This document shows, one piece after another, positions 1 to 6,380 of a stretch of 14,211 nucleotides of DNA. The position numbers were made by a program, and so were the translations under genes. The DNA is taken from NCBI GenBank assembly GCA_902826155.1, contig CADEDU010000015.1:36528-50738 (forward strand), in the 5' to 3' direction. Below the pieces are notes generated by a model. That model did not search any database and was not told where the DNA came from. It was given only the letters and a program-made list of their open reading frames with translations. This DNA is from an uncultured beta proteobacterium (GTDB lineage: Bacteria > Pseudomonadota > Gammaproteobacteria > Burkholderiales > SG8-39). Positions within the stretch are counted from its first letter, which is position 1; each line of letters starts with the position of its first letter.

Positions 1-153
1 CGCGAGGATCTGCGCCCGGCGGTCGGGGCCGCGCTGTTCGGCATTGCCGCGCTCGCGTTCGAACAACTGATGGCGGCGCTGTTCATGTTCGTCGCCATCG
101 TGCTGGTCATGATCTACCTCGACAAGAAGCCCACCACCAACGACTCGAAATGA
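1..153 (+). CDS. C-terminal fragment of a membrane protein (5' end outside window)
   Basis: The frame is open from base 1 to a TGA at 151-153, giving 50 visible residues. They contain two hydrophobic stretches (about residues 7-22 and 25-43, the second reading LFMFVAIVLVMIYL) followed by a short polar tail, DKKPTTNDSK. This is the look of the last one or two membrane helices and the cytoplasmic tail of a transporter or other inner-membrane protein. The stop overlaps the start of the next gene in an ATGA arrangement, so the two genes are probably co-transcribed and translationally coupled. A TTT or TRAP permease subunit or an MFS carrier would fit a catabolic context, but the fragment carries no family motif I can recognise, so I give no function. 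Confidence 0.65.
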   Translation, partial: REDLRPAVGAALFGIAALAFEQLMAALFMFVAIVLVMIYLDKKPTTNDSK

Positions 154-1079
154 AACTCACGATCGACGCTAGCGGGGTCTATGTGATCGCCGCCACCCCT
201 TTCCACGACGACGGCAGCCTCGATCTCGACGGCGCGCGCTCGATGCTCGATTTCTATCTGCAACGCGGTGCGCACGGACTCACCGTGCTGGGCGTGATGG
301 GCGAGCAGCAGAAGTTGTCGATGGAGGAGAGCTTTCGGTTCGTCGAGGCGTGCGTGCGCCACGTCAACGGTCGCGTGCCGATCATTGTCGGTGCGGCCAC
401 GCCGTGGATCGACAACCTGAAGAGCTTCGCGCAACGCGTGATGGATCTGGGGGCAGCCGGCGTGATGTTCTCGCCGATGAGCGGGTTGAAGACCGACGAG
501 CAGAGCTACGGATTCGTCGAGCGGGTGTGCAACGCGCTGCACGACGTGCCGCTGTGTCTGCAGGACTACCCGCAATCCACCGGCGTGCATCTCGCGGCGA
601 GTCTGATCAATCGCATGATCGATGCGTTCACGCCGATCGTGATGTTCAAGCACGAGGATCAGCCGGGGCTGAACAAGTTGAGCGCGCTGCGCAAGCACCA
701 GGCAAGCGGTGGCCGGCGCGTGTCGATTCTCACCGGCAACAACGCGATCCACCTGGTGCAGGAACTCGCGCGCGGCGCCGATGGTGCGATGACTGGGTTC
801 TCATTTCCAGAAATGATGACCGGCGTGTACGCGCTGTGGGTCGCGGGTAAACACGAGCAAGCCGAGGATCTGTACGACGCCTATCTGCCGCTGGTGCGCC
901 ACGAGGCGCAGTACGGACTGGGCCTGGCGATCCGCAAGTACGTACTGGTCAAGCGCGGTGCGTTCCGCTCCGAACACGTGCGCCAGCCCGGGCCGCGACT
1001 CACCCCCGAGGATCGGGCGGAAATCGATCACCTTATCGGGCGGCTGGAGCGGCGGTTGGCGCAGATTGCAACCAGGTAG
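150..1079 (+). CDS. DHDPS/N-acetylneuraminate lyase family protein (DapA-like aldolase/lyase, not true DapA)
   Basis: The 309-residue product has the usual length for the DapA/NanA (beta/alpha)8-barrel family. The Schiff-base lysine is K167 in IVMFKHED and the conserved tyrosine is Y140 in QDYPQS; both lie close to E. coli DapA Y133 and K161. The barrel-entry motif that reads GTTGE in DHDPS is GVMGE here (residues 48-52). The pyruvate-binding and proton-relay threonines are therefore missing, which argues against dihydrodipicolinate synthase. A cytoplasmic lyase, hydratase or decarboxylating dehydratase acting on a 2-keto acid is more likely (inference). There is no Shine-Dalgarno sequence. 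The ATG overlaps the upstream TGA, so translation probably relies on coupling to the preceding membrane-protein gene. It is convergent with the YCII gene downstream. Confidence 0.88.
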   Translation: MKLTIDASGVYVIAATPFHDDGSLDLDGARSMLDFYLQRGAHGLTVLGVMGEQQKLSMEESFRFVEACVRHVNGRVPIIVGAATPWIDNLKSFAQRVMDLGAAGVMFSPMSGLKTDEQSYGFVERVCNALHDVPLCLQDYPQSTGVHLAASLINRMIDAFTPIVMFKHEDQPGLNKLSALRKHQASGGRRVSILTGNNAIHLVQELARGADGAMTGFSFPEMMTGVYALWVAGKHEQAEDLYDAYLPLVRHEAQYGLGLAIRKYVLVKRGAFRSEHVRQPGPRLTPEDRAEIDHLIGRLERRLAQIATR

Positions 1080-1084
1080 TGCTC

Positions 1085-1164
1085 GGAGCGCCAGACAGAA
1101 TTATCGTGAAGCGGCTTCGATAGAGGGACCACAAGAGGTATCCCTCCATAGCGTTCGGCGCTCC
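1085..1164. terminator. Hairpin region between convergent genes, possible bidirectional terminator
   Basis: The gap between two convergent genes holds an imperfect hairpin. GAGGGA at 1123-1128 pairs with TCCCTC at 1141-1146, and CC at 1129-1130 pairs with GG at 1137-1138 across a two-base bulge and a six-base loop. A longer-range 8-bp inverted repeat, GGAGCGCC at 1085-1092 and GGCGCTCC at 1157-1164, encloses it. Neither strand has a T-run after the stem, so this does not meet the classic intrinsic terminator pattern. Its position between converging genes is the main argument. Confidence 0.3.
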
Positions 1165-1856
1165 TAGCCGATCGCCTTGCCGAAGCGCCAGCGCTCGATC
1201 TCCACGCGCTCGAACACGCCGCCGGTGTTGAGCGGCTCGGCCGCCCAGAACGCATCGCACGCGGCACGGTTCGGAAATTCCACCAGCATCAACGAACCGA
1301 CGATGCGAGCGCCGTCATCGGACAGCAGCGGGCCGCGCGCGATGTAGCGGTCCATCACGCCGGACTGGAACTTGTGGTGTGCCTCGTTGACCGCGTTGCG
1401 TAGTGCCGGGCCGTCGGGCTTGTCGATCGCGGTGATGCGAAACTGTTCCCAGCCCGGCGTGCGCGGATAGTCGTGCTGGCGCATCGTCATCGACGACGAC
1501 CAGCGTTGAATCTCGATGCGGTCGAACGCGCCGTTCAGGTTGTACGGCTCCTTGGCGATGTACGCCTGCGCCGCTGCGCGATCGGGCAGATCAATGAGCG
1601 TCAGGCTGCCGGTGGCGGTCTGTCCATCGTCGGTCCAGGTCGGGCCGGCGAAGCGAATGACCTCGCGATGCGCCCGCAGATATGCAATGTGCGGATCCGT
1701 AGCCGCCTCGCGTCGCGGCCCGCCTTGCGGCCCGATGCGTGCGTTGATCATCCAGCACGGGCTCTTCGCTGCGTAGTAGCGCTTGAGCTGTTCCTCGTTC
1801 AGTCCATACCGCGGATCGCCCGGCAAGGCGCCGGAAGGGTTGGTCGGATCGCTCAT
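1164..1856 (-). CDS. Tandem YCII-related domain protein
   Basis: The 230-residue protein contains two consecutive YCII-like (dimeric alpha/beta barrel) domains. The first is about residues 34-120 and the second about 137-226. Each shows the family pattern: a histidine in the first helix (H56; H160/H161), a GP turn (GPTWTDDG at 71-78; GPLLSDDG at 175-182), a GSLTLID/GSLMLVE strand, a helix with RAA, and a closing I-E-I-x-R-W strand. YCII proteins are normally about 100 residues, so this is a fused duplication that could form the barrel within one chain. The D-P pair typical of many YCII proteins is E-P in both copies (E103-P104; E207-P208). The start is supported by AAGGAG at 1864-1869, seven bases from the ATG. 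It is divergent from the class II aldolase-like gene. Its biochemical function is unknown; some relatives are dehalogenases or lactone-handling enzymes, which cannot be transferred here. Confidence 0.82.
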   Translation of the reverse strand: MSDPTNPSGALPGDPRYGLNEEQLKRYYAAKSPCWMINARIGPQGGPRREAATDPHIAYLRAHREVIRFAGPTWTDDGQTATGSLTLIDLPDRAAAQAYIAKEPYNLNGAFDRIEIQRWSSSMTMRQHDYPRTPGWEQFRITAIDKPDGPALRNAVNEAHHKFQSGVMDRYIARGPLLSDDGARIVGSLMLVEFPNRAACDAFWAAEPLNTGGVFERVEIERWRFGKAIG

Positions 1857-1930
1857 CGTCGGACTCCTTGCGTTGGGGGTTTGGTGGGCTCATGGCACAT
1901 GGCGCGCGGCCCGGTTCCGGCATCGCGTGC

Positions 1931-1960
1931 TTGACACCCATGAGCGCCGCCGCCTATGGT
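1931..1960 (+). promoter_or_regulatory. Sigma70-like promoter for the class II aldolase-like gene
   Basis: A perfect -35 hexamer TTGACA (1931-1936) is followed by an 18-base spacer and a -10 hexamer TATGGT (1955-1960), which matches TATAAT at the key T, A and final T positions. Transcription would begin near 1967, giving a leader of about 28 bases that includes the GAGG at 1986-1989. It lies in the divergent gap between the YCII gene and this gene. Confidence 0.55.
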
Positions 1961-1966
1961 GAGCCG

Positions 1967-1995
1967 ATCATAACCAGCGCGCGGCGAGGCGACCA
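1967..1995 (-). promoter_or_regulatory. Weak candidate promoter for the YCII gene
   Basis: On the minus strand a good -10 hexamer TATGAT (bases 1972 to 1967) is preceded by 17 bases and a poor -35 hexamer TGGTCG (1995 to 1990). It would overlap the start of the divergent gene and give a leader of about 100 bases before the YCII ATG. Only the -10 is convincing, so this is a tentative call. Confidence 0.25.
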
Positions 1996-2768
1996 TGGCG
2001 GTGCAGGCATTGAAGAAATCCGGATCGGTGCGGCAGTCGGTGTCGGAGGCCGAATGGAAAACGCGCGTCGACCTCGCGGCCGCCTATCGGCTGCTCGCGC
2101 ATTTTGGCGTCAACGATCTCACCTACAACCACCTGTCGGCGCGTGTGCCCGATTCGCCCGAGCATCTGCTGCTCAAGCCGCGCACGATGATGTTCGACGA
2201 GGTCACCGCCTCCACCCTGGAGAAGTTCGACTTCGACGGCAATCCGCTGCAGGAGGGCCCGCGCAACGTCGGCGGCGGCCTGGTGATTCACGCCGGCATC
2301 CTGAAGGCGCGGGCGGACATCAACGTCATCTTCCACACGCATACGCCGGCGAACATGGGCGTGTCGTCGCAGAAGCACGGGCTGCTGATGATCAACCAGC
2401 ACGCGGTCGCGCTCTACAACAAGATCGCGTACCACACCTTCGGCGGGTTCGAGTTCAACATGGACCAGCGCCAGCCGTTGCTCGACAGCCTGGGCGACAA
2501 GCGCATCGCGCTATTGCGCAATCACGGTGCGCTGGTGTGCGGGCATTCGATCCCGCAGGTGTTCGTCGATCACCACTATCTGGAGATGGCGTGCAAGGGC
2601 CAGATCGCCGCACTCGCCGGCGGCACCGAGGTGGTGCTGATCGACGAGAAGGTGTGCGAGATCGCGGTCAAGCAGTACGGCTCGCTCGACCCGAAGAGCG
2701 TCGGCTCCAAGGATTGGGACGCGTGCATGCGCCTGGCGCGGCGGCTCGATCCGTCGTTTGCTGATTGA
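1995..2768 (+). CDS. Class II aldolase/adducin family protein
   Basis: The 257-residue protein carries the class II aldolase/adducin fold signatures. The zinc-type histidines are in HTHTPAN (H114, H116), and a third is in RNHGALVCG (H177). YNHLSAR (44-50) is the N-terminal substrate-loop motif. Known members are metal-dependent aldolases, epimerases and decarboxylases acting on phosphorylated or hydroxy-keto substrates, and the fold also includes non-enzymatic adducin heads. Where fuculose-phosphate aldolase has its catalytic Glu (four residues before the helix His), this protein has Gly: GGGLVIH, 93-99. That is typical of the poorly characterised adducin-like bacterial subgroup as I recall it. 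The ATG at 1995 has GAGG at 1986-1989 and its own promoter just upstream. It is convergent with the TctC operon. The substrate cannot be predicted. Confidence 0.88.
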   Translation: MAVQALKKSGSVRQSVSEAEWKTRVDLAAAYRLLAHFGVNDLTYNHLSARVPDSPEHLLLKPRTMMFDEVTASTLEKFDFDGNPLQEGPRNVGGGLVIHAGILKARADINVIFHTHTPANMGVSSQKHGLLMINQHAVALYNKIAYHTFGGFEFNMDQRQPLLDSLGDKRIALLRNHGALVCGHSIPQVFVDHHYLEMACKGQIAALAGGTEVVLIDEKVCEIAVKQYGSLDPKSVGSKDWDACMRLARRLDPSFAD

Positions 2769-2885
2769 GGAACCCGACCTTTGCCGCCTTCCGATCGACC
2801 GCGCGGTGCTCAGGTTGAGCTGTCGGCGGCTCAGCGTGCTCCGGGGTCGCATCCCCAGCGGGGCCCCTGCTCCGCCCTCCGCACG
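2769..2885. other. Convergent intergenic gap with short hairpins
   Basis: This 117-base gap separates the aldolase-like gene from the convergent TctC gene. It holds three alternating copies of GCTCA/TGAGC at 2808-2812, 2816-2820 and 2829-2833, and the 2816-2820 copy could pair with either neighbour. A second hairpin lies at 2857-2871 around GGGGCCCC. No T-run follows any stem. It may end transcription from both sides or be a dispersed intergenic palindrome, but the sequence alone does not decide. Confidence 0.3.
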
Positions 2886-3842
2886 CTACTCCGGTTGAAT
2901 ACCCGCCTGCTTGACGAGCTTCGCGTACTTGTCGAACTCCGCGCGCGTGAACGCGGCGAACTCGGCGGGCGTGTTGGCGATCGGTTCGGCACCGAGCTGC
3001 TTCATCCTCTCGCGCACTTCGGGCAGCTTCACGATGCGAGCGAGTTCCTGCTGAAAGCGATCGATGACCTCCGCCGGCGTGCCTTTTGGCGCGTACATGC
3101 CGTACCACGCGTAGGTTTCGTACGCGCCCATCCCCGCCTCGACCGCGGTGGGTACATCGGGCAGCGATTCGTGTCGCGTCTTGCCCGCCACCGCTAGCAC
3201 GCGCAGCTTGCCCGACTTGTAGTGCTGCAGCACCGTGAGGGTGCTGGTGAATCCGACTTCGATATGCCCGCCCAGCAAGTCGGTCATGATCTGTGCGCCA
3301 CCCTTGTAAGGCACGTGCAGCAGATCGACGCCGGCCTGCTGCTTGTATTGCTCGCCCGCTAGTCGCGACGAGGGTTCCGAGCTGCCGAAACGCAGCTTGC
3401 CCGGATTGGCCTTCGCGTGCGCCGTCAGCTCGCGCAGCGTTTGCACCGGCAGGCTCGGCGTGACGACCACGACCCATGGCGATGTGGCAATCAACGTCAC
3501 CGGTGCAACGTCGGCCACCGCATCGAACGGCATCTTCGCGTAGAGACTTGGATTGATCACGTGCGCGGCCACGACGACCACCACGCTGTGACCGTCGGCC
3601 GGCGACTTCAGTATCTGATCGGTGCCGATCACGCCATTGGCACCGGGCCGGTTCTCCACCAGCACGCTCTGGTTCCACGACTCCTGCAGGCGCTGCGCGA
3701 GCTGGCGGCTGATGATGTCGGTGCCGCCGCCGGGCGCATACGGCACGACGATGCGTACCGGTTTGCTGGGAAAGCTCTGCGCCCAGACGCTCGTTGTTGC
3801 CAGCAGGCCCGCGGCAAACACGGTCGTGATTGATTTCCACAT
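2886..3842 (-). CDS. Bug/TctC-family periplasmic substrate-binding protein
   Basis: The 318-residue product begins with a signal peptide (MWKSITTVFAAGLLATTSVWA, likely cut after A21). It then shows the Bug-family hallmarks: KPVRIVVPYAPGGGTD at 27-42, ENRPGANG at 63-70, a PYKGG loop in the middle, and the usual family length of about 300 residues. Bug proteins bind small carboxylates or related compounds in the periplasm. They either feed a TctAB-type tripartite transporter or act as stand-alone sensors. No TctA or TctB gene is adjacent, so this is an orphan receptor within the window, although the membrane-protein tail at 1-153 could belong to some transporter. It is the last gene of the minus-strand operon, 40 bases after the dehydrogenase, with AGGAA at 3852-3856 before the ATG. 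Bug genes are greatly expanded in Bordetella, Cupriavidus and relatives, which supports the taxonomic guess. Confidence 0.92.
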   Translation of the reverse strand: MWKSITTVFAAGLLATTSVWAQSFPSKPVRIVVPYAPGGGTDIISRQLAQRLQESWNQSVLVENRPGANGVIGTDQILKSPADGHSVVVVVAAHVINPSLYAKMPFDAVADVAPVTLIATSPWVVVVTPSLPVQTLRELTAHAKANPGKLRFGSSEPSSRLAGEQYKQQAGVDLLHVPYKGGAQIMTDLLGGHIEVGFTSTLTVLQHYKSGKLRVLAVAGKTRHESLPDVPTAVEAGMGAYETYAWYGMYAPKGTPAEVIDRFQQELARIVKLPEVRERMKQLGAEPIANTPAEFAAFTRAEFDKYAKLVKQAGIQPE

Positions 3843-3882
3843 CGTCGTCGATTCCTGATTGAGGTGAGCCTACGGATGCCTT

Positions 3883-4950
3883 CTAGCGCGTCGCTGGTGT
3901 ACCGCGCAACGCGACGTAGCGCGCCCGCCACTTCTCCGCGATCTCCGGATTCTTGCAGTGCAGCGGCAATTCACCACGCAGGATGCGCGTGAAGTTCTCT
4001 TCGGCCGCAGGCGCGAACGAAGCGTAGACCGCCTTGGTGTGTCCAACGCAGTGCGGTGTGAGAAACACGCTATCCATCGACTGCAGCGGACTGTCGAGCG
4101 GCGGCGGCTCGATTGCAGTGGTGTCGATGCACGCGCCGGCGATTCGTTGCGTGCGCAGCGCATCGATCAGCGCGGGTTCCTCCACCGCGTCGCCGCGTGC
4201 GGTGTTGATGAAGATTGCGCTCGGTTTCATTTTCGCGAACGCCGCCGCGTTGATCAGGTGCTTGCTTTGCGGCGTGACTGCGATGTGGCACGAGACGATG
4301 TCGCCTTCGCGCATCGCGGTGTCGAAATCGACGAGGTCCACGTACGGCGGCACGCTCGCCGGATCGATGAACGGATCGTTGGCGAGAATGCGCATGTCCC
4401 AGCCTTGCAGGCGCTTGGCCACCGCGCGGCCGATGCGTCCGAAGCCGATCAGGCTGATCGTCTTGCTCATCGCCATTTGCGCCCACGCCTGCTCGGGCAC
4501 CGGCCGCGGCCGCTTGCGCTCGCCGCGTGCGACCTCGCGCGTCCACTCCGGCTTGTAGAGCTGCATCAGCATGAACAGCACGGTGACTTCGCCGATGCTG
4601 TTGAAATTCTCAGGGGTTGCACCGTGCCCGACGATGATGCCGAGATCGGAGGCCGCATCGGTGTCGACCGTTTCCAGGCCGATCGTCGGGTTGACCACCC
4701 CGAGCAGGCGCGGCGCGGCTTCGAGCATCGCGCGCGTGCAGGAGCTGCGGCTGCTGAACATCGCGATCTCGGCGCGGGCCATGGTCGCGGCCCACTGCTC
4801 ACGCGGCAGAACCACGCGCTCCCCGGGCTTGGACACCGGCCCGCGGATCACTTCGCAACCGCGCCGCACAAGCCGCGCCGACAGGTCGTCGAGTACTTCA
4901 GCGAGAAAGTGGTCCTGCGAGATGTAGACGGTGCGGCCGGTGAGGTTCAT
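3883..4950 (-). CDS. NAD-dependent D-2-hydroxyacid dehydrogenase
   Basis: The 355-residue protein belongs to the D-isomer 2-hydroxyacid dehydrogenase family, which reduces 2-keto acids or oxidises D-2-hydroxy acids in the cytoplasm. The Rossmann motif GFGRIG is at 169-174, and the acidic residue after the second strand (D192 in ANDPF) favours NAD over NADP. The catalytic triad is visible as R252 (NTARGD), E281 (TTAIEPPP) and H300 (TPHCVGH). The segment before the Glu, usually DVFxxEP, is DTTAIEP here, and the His loop is CVGH instead of the common IGG or AGA. It is therefore a divergent member rather than a standard SerA, LdhA or glyoxylate reductase. The start lies 13 bases after the RidA gene and has no clear Shine-Dalgarno sequence, pointing to reinitiation after RidA. 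It is the middle gene of the RidA-dehydrogenase-TctC operon. Confidence 0.9.
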   Translation of the reverse strand: MNLTGRTVYISQDHFLAEVLDDLSARLVRRGCEVIRGPVSKPGERVVLPREQWAATMARAEIAMFSSRSSCTRAMLEAAPRLLGVVNPTIGLETVDTDAASDLGIIVGHGATPENFNSIGEVTVLFMLMQLYKPEWTREVARGERKRPRPVPEQAWAQMAMSKTISLIGFGRIGRAVAKRLQGWDMRILANDPFIDPASVPPYVDLVDFDTAMREGDIVSCHIAVTPQSKHLINAAAFAKMKPSAIFINTARGDAVEEPALIDALRTQRIAGACIDTTAIEPPPLDSPLQSMDSVFLTPHCVGHTKAVYASFAPAAEENFTRILRGELPLHCKNPEIAEKWRARYVALRGTPATR

Positions 4951-4963
4951 GCCCGCGTCGCGC

Positions 4964-5347
4964 CTAGCCGATCACTGCGAGGAAATCACACTGGACCAGC
5001 TGGCCGCCTTCGAGATCGGCGCGCATCGTCTGCCTGGCCGGCCGCGAGTGCTCGTCGGGAAACATCTTCAACCACTGCTCGTTCACAGCGGCGCGCTGCG
5101 ACGGGTCCTTCATCCACACATTGAGCTTGAGGATGTTTGCGGTGGTCCCGCCGGCCGCCTCGACGATGCTCTTCACGTGGCCGAACACCACGGCACATTG
5201 CTCCTCGAGCGTGACCGGAATCTTGCTGGTCACCGGATCGCGCGCGGTAATGATGCCGGTGGCGAGCATGTTGCCGATGCGGCTGGCCGCGGGAATCGGA
5301 TTGGCGTGTTTGTAGGTGTCGAGATGGATGCTCTTGCGCTGCGACAT
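4964..5347 (-). CDS. RidA (YjgF/YER057c/UK114) family protein
   Basis: The 127-residue product has the standard Rid length and pattern: NPIPAASRIGNMLATGIITARD near the start, LKLNVWMKDPSQ in the middle and RPARQTM near the end. R105, the carboxylate-binding Arg of RidA, is kept at the same position. Archetypal RidA hydrolyses reactive enamines or imines released by PLP enzymes to keto acids and ammonia. With an ungapped alignment, the position of the catalytic Glu120 of RidA is C120 here (LVQCDF), so this may be a Rid subfamily with different or no deaminase activity. It leads the minus-strand operon, divergent from the IclR gene. A strong AGGAGGAG (5354-5361, complement strand) lies six bases before the ATG, so it should be well translated. 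Confidence 0.88.
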   Translation of the reverse strand: MSQRKSIHLDTYKHANPIPAASRIGNMLATGIITARDPVTSKIPVTLEEQCAVVFGHVKSIVEAAGGTTANILKLNVWMKDPSQRAAVNEQWLKMFPDEHSRPARQTMRADLEGGQLVQCDFLAVIG

Positions 5348-5353
5348 GGATCA

Positions 5354-5361
5354 CTCCTCCT
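5354..5361 (-). promoter_or_regulatory. Strong Shine-Dalgarno of the RidA operon
   Basis: The complement strand reads AGGAGGAG ending six bases before the RidA ATG. It is the best ribosome binding site in the window and contrasts with the divergent IclR gene, which has none. Confidence 0.8.
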
Positions 5362-5441
5362 GGATCGGAATCCGACCGGCCGTATCGTGAATGAAACGCG
5401 CGTCGAGGGAAAGTCGAAGGAAAGTCTACGCGCCCGCCGCG

Positions 5442-5471
5442 TTGACACTGCGCTTTCACATAGGCTAGTCT
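5442..5471 (+). promoter_or_regulatory. Promoter of the IclR gene, positioned for a leaderless transcript
   Basis: A perfect -35 TTGACA (5442-5447), an 18-base spacer and a -10 TAGTCT (5466-5471, matching the conserved TA and final T) lie directly before the IclR ATG. With the usual six bases between -10 and +1, the first transcribed base is the A of the ATG at 5478. This agrees with the absence of any purine-rich ribosome binding site in front of that ATG. The 18-base spacer and the TTGACAC sequence are shared with the promoter at 1931. Confidence 0.6.
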
Positions 5472-5489
5472 GCTTTCATGGATGTGAAA
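5452..5489. promoter_or_regulatory. Putative operator: TTTCA/TGAAA repeats over the IclR start
   Basis: GCTTTCA occurs twice, at 5452-5458 and 5472-5478, exactly 20 bases apart, about two helical turns. The second copy forms an inverted repeat with TGAAA at 5485-5489 (TTTCA, six bases, TGAAA). The first copy extends to TTTCACAT (5454-5461), the perfect inverse of ATGTGAAA (5482-5489). Together they cover the -10 region and the start codon. IclR-family dimers and tetramers bind such repeated palindromic half-sites and commonly autoregulate, so this is a plausible site for the adjacent regulator. A further TGAAA at 5392-5396 lies upstream of the RidA start. Confidence 0.45.
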
Positions 5490-6275
5490 ACCGCCGGGCG
5501 CACCCTGGATCTGATCGAAGTGTTCGCGAGCGAGCGCCGGCCGCTCTCGCTCTCCGAGCTGGCGCGCGCCATCAACGCGCCGGTGTCGAGCTGCTATGCG
5601 CTGGTGCGCACGCTGGAGCATCGCGGTTACATCCACTCGCTGAATTCGCGCCGCTCGCTGTACCCGACCAAGCGGCTGCTGCGCAACGCCGAGCGCATCG
5701 CCGAGCACGATCCGCTGACCGAATCGGTGTGGCCGGTGCTGCGCGCACTCGCCGACAAGACCGACGAGACCATTCTGCTGGGCAAACGCCTGGGTGCGCG
5801 GATCGCATTCATCGAGGTGATCGAATCGACCCGTGGCGTGCGCTACAGCGCTGAAGTGGGCGATACCCATCCGCTGCATGCCAGCGCCATGGGCAAGGCG
5901 ATCCTGTCGCGGTTGTCGCCCGGCGAGTACGCCGCAGCGCTCGCGGAGATACGCTTCACCCGCGTGACCTCGGCAACACTGACCAGCCGTGCCGCGTTCG
6001 AGCGCGATCTGCGCGCATCGAGTGCGCGAGGTTGGTTCGAGAATCGCGGCGAGAACGCCGCCGACATCCTGGCAATGGCCGTTCCGGTGCGCAGCGACGA
6101 TCAACTCTACGCGGTCGCGGTGGCCGGTCCGTTGTCACGCGTGGACCGTGTGTTCGATCGCAATCTGAAGGCGTTGCTTGCCGCCCAGCGGCAGATCGAA
6201 GCGGCGCATGACGGCGTTGTACGCACGCCGCGGCGAGAATCACGGCGCGCCCGACCCGCAGCGGTGATCGCTTGA
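5478..6275 (+). CDS. IclR-family transcriptional regulator
   Basis: The 265-residue protein has the IclR layout. An N-terminal winged helix-turn-helix covers about residues 5-65 (LSLSELARAINAPVSSCYALVRTLEHRGYI). A GAF-like effector-binding domain covers about 78-245, with the family motifs HASAMGKAIL (134-143), GWFENRGENAADILAMAVPV (185-204) and a terminal helix. IclR regulators usually control neighbouring catabolic operons in response to a small organic acid or aromatic. It stands between the divergent RidA operon and the ABC-transporter/enzyme operon, so it is the likely switch for both. The ATG start is set by its fit to the N-terminal helix. There is no Shine-Dalgarno sequence, and the promoter places +1 at this ATG. 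A basic, Arg-rich tail follows the conserved domain. Confidence 0.93.
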   Translation: MDVKTAGRTLDLIEVFASERRPLSLSELARAINAPVSSCYALVRTLEHRGYIHSLNSRRSLYPTKRLLRNAERIAEHDPLTESVWPVLRALADKTDETILLGKRLGARIAFIEVIESTRGVRYSAEVGDTHPLHASAMGKAILSRLSPGEYAAALAEIRFTRVTSATLTSRAAFERDLRASSARGWFENRGENAADILAMAVPVRSDDQLYAVAVAGPLSRVDRVFDRNLKALLAAQRQIEAAHDGVVRTPRRESRRARPAAVIA

Positions 6276-6380
6276 TGCACGGAAGTGTCTGAACAAAGCG
6301 CTGAGCAAGCCGGCCGTGTGCGATGGCTTGATCGGCGTGGATCCAAACGGCTGTACCCACTACCACCTGGAGGATGAGCT
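6276..6380. other. Gap between regulator and ABC receptor gene
   Basis: This 105-base gap contains a 6-bp inverted repeat, CAAGCC (6306-6311) and GGCTTG (6325-6330), with a 13-base loop. Near its end it has the GGAGGA ribosome binding site at 6369-6374. A TTGATC/TGTACC pair resembles a promoter only weakly. The receptor operon may read through from the IclR promoter or have a promoter that cannot be identified with confidence. The TTTCA half-sites seen before the IclR gene do not recur here. Confidence 0.4.

Noticed and set aside
3958..5124. Plus-strand open frame of 388 codons opposite the dehydrogenase and RidA genes
   Set aside because: The minus strand carries complete dehydrogenase and RidA motifs. 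The plus frame is Arg/His/Asp-rich and spans both genes.
6329..6358. TTGATC...TGTACC as a promoter for the ABC operon
   Set aside because: The -10 matches only three of six positions, and there is no supporting feature. It is described in the gap entry without being called.
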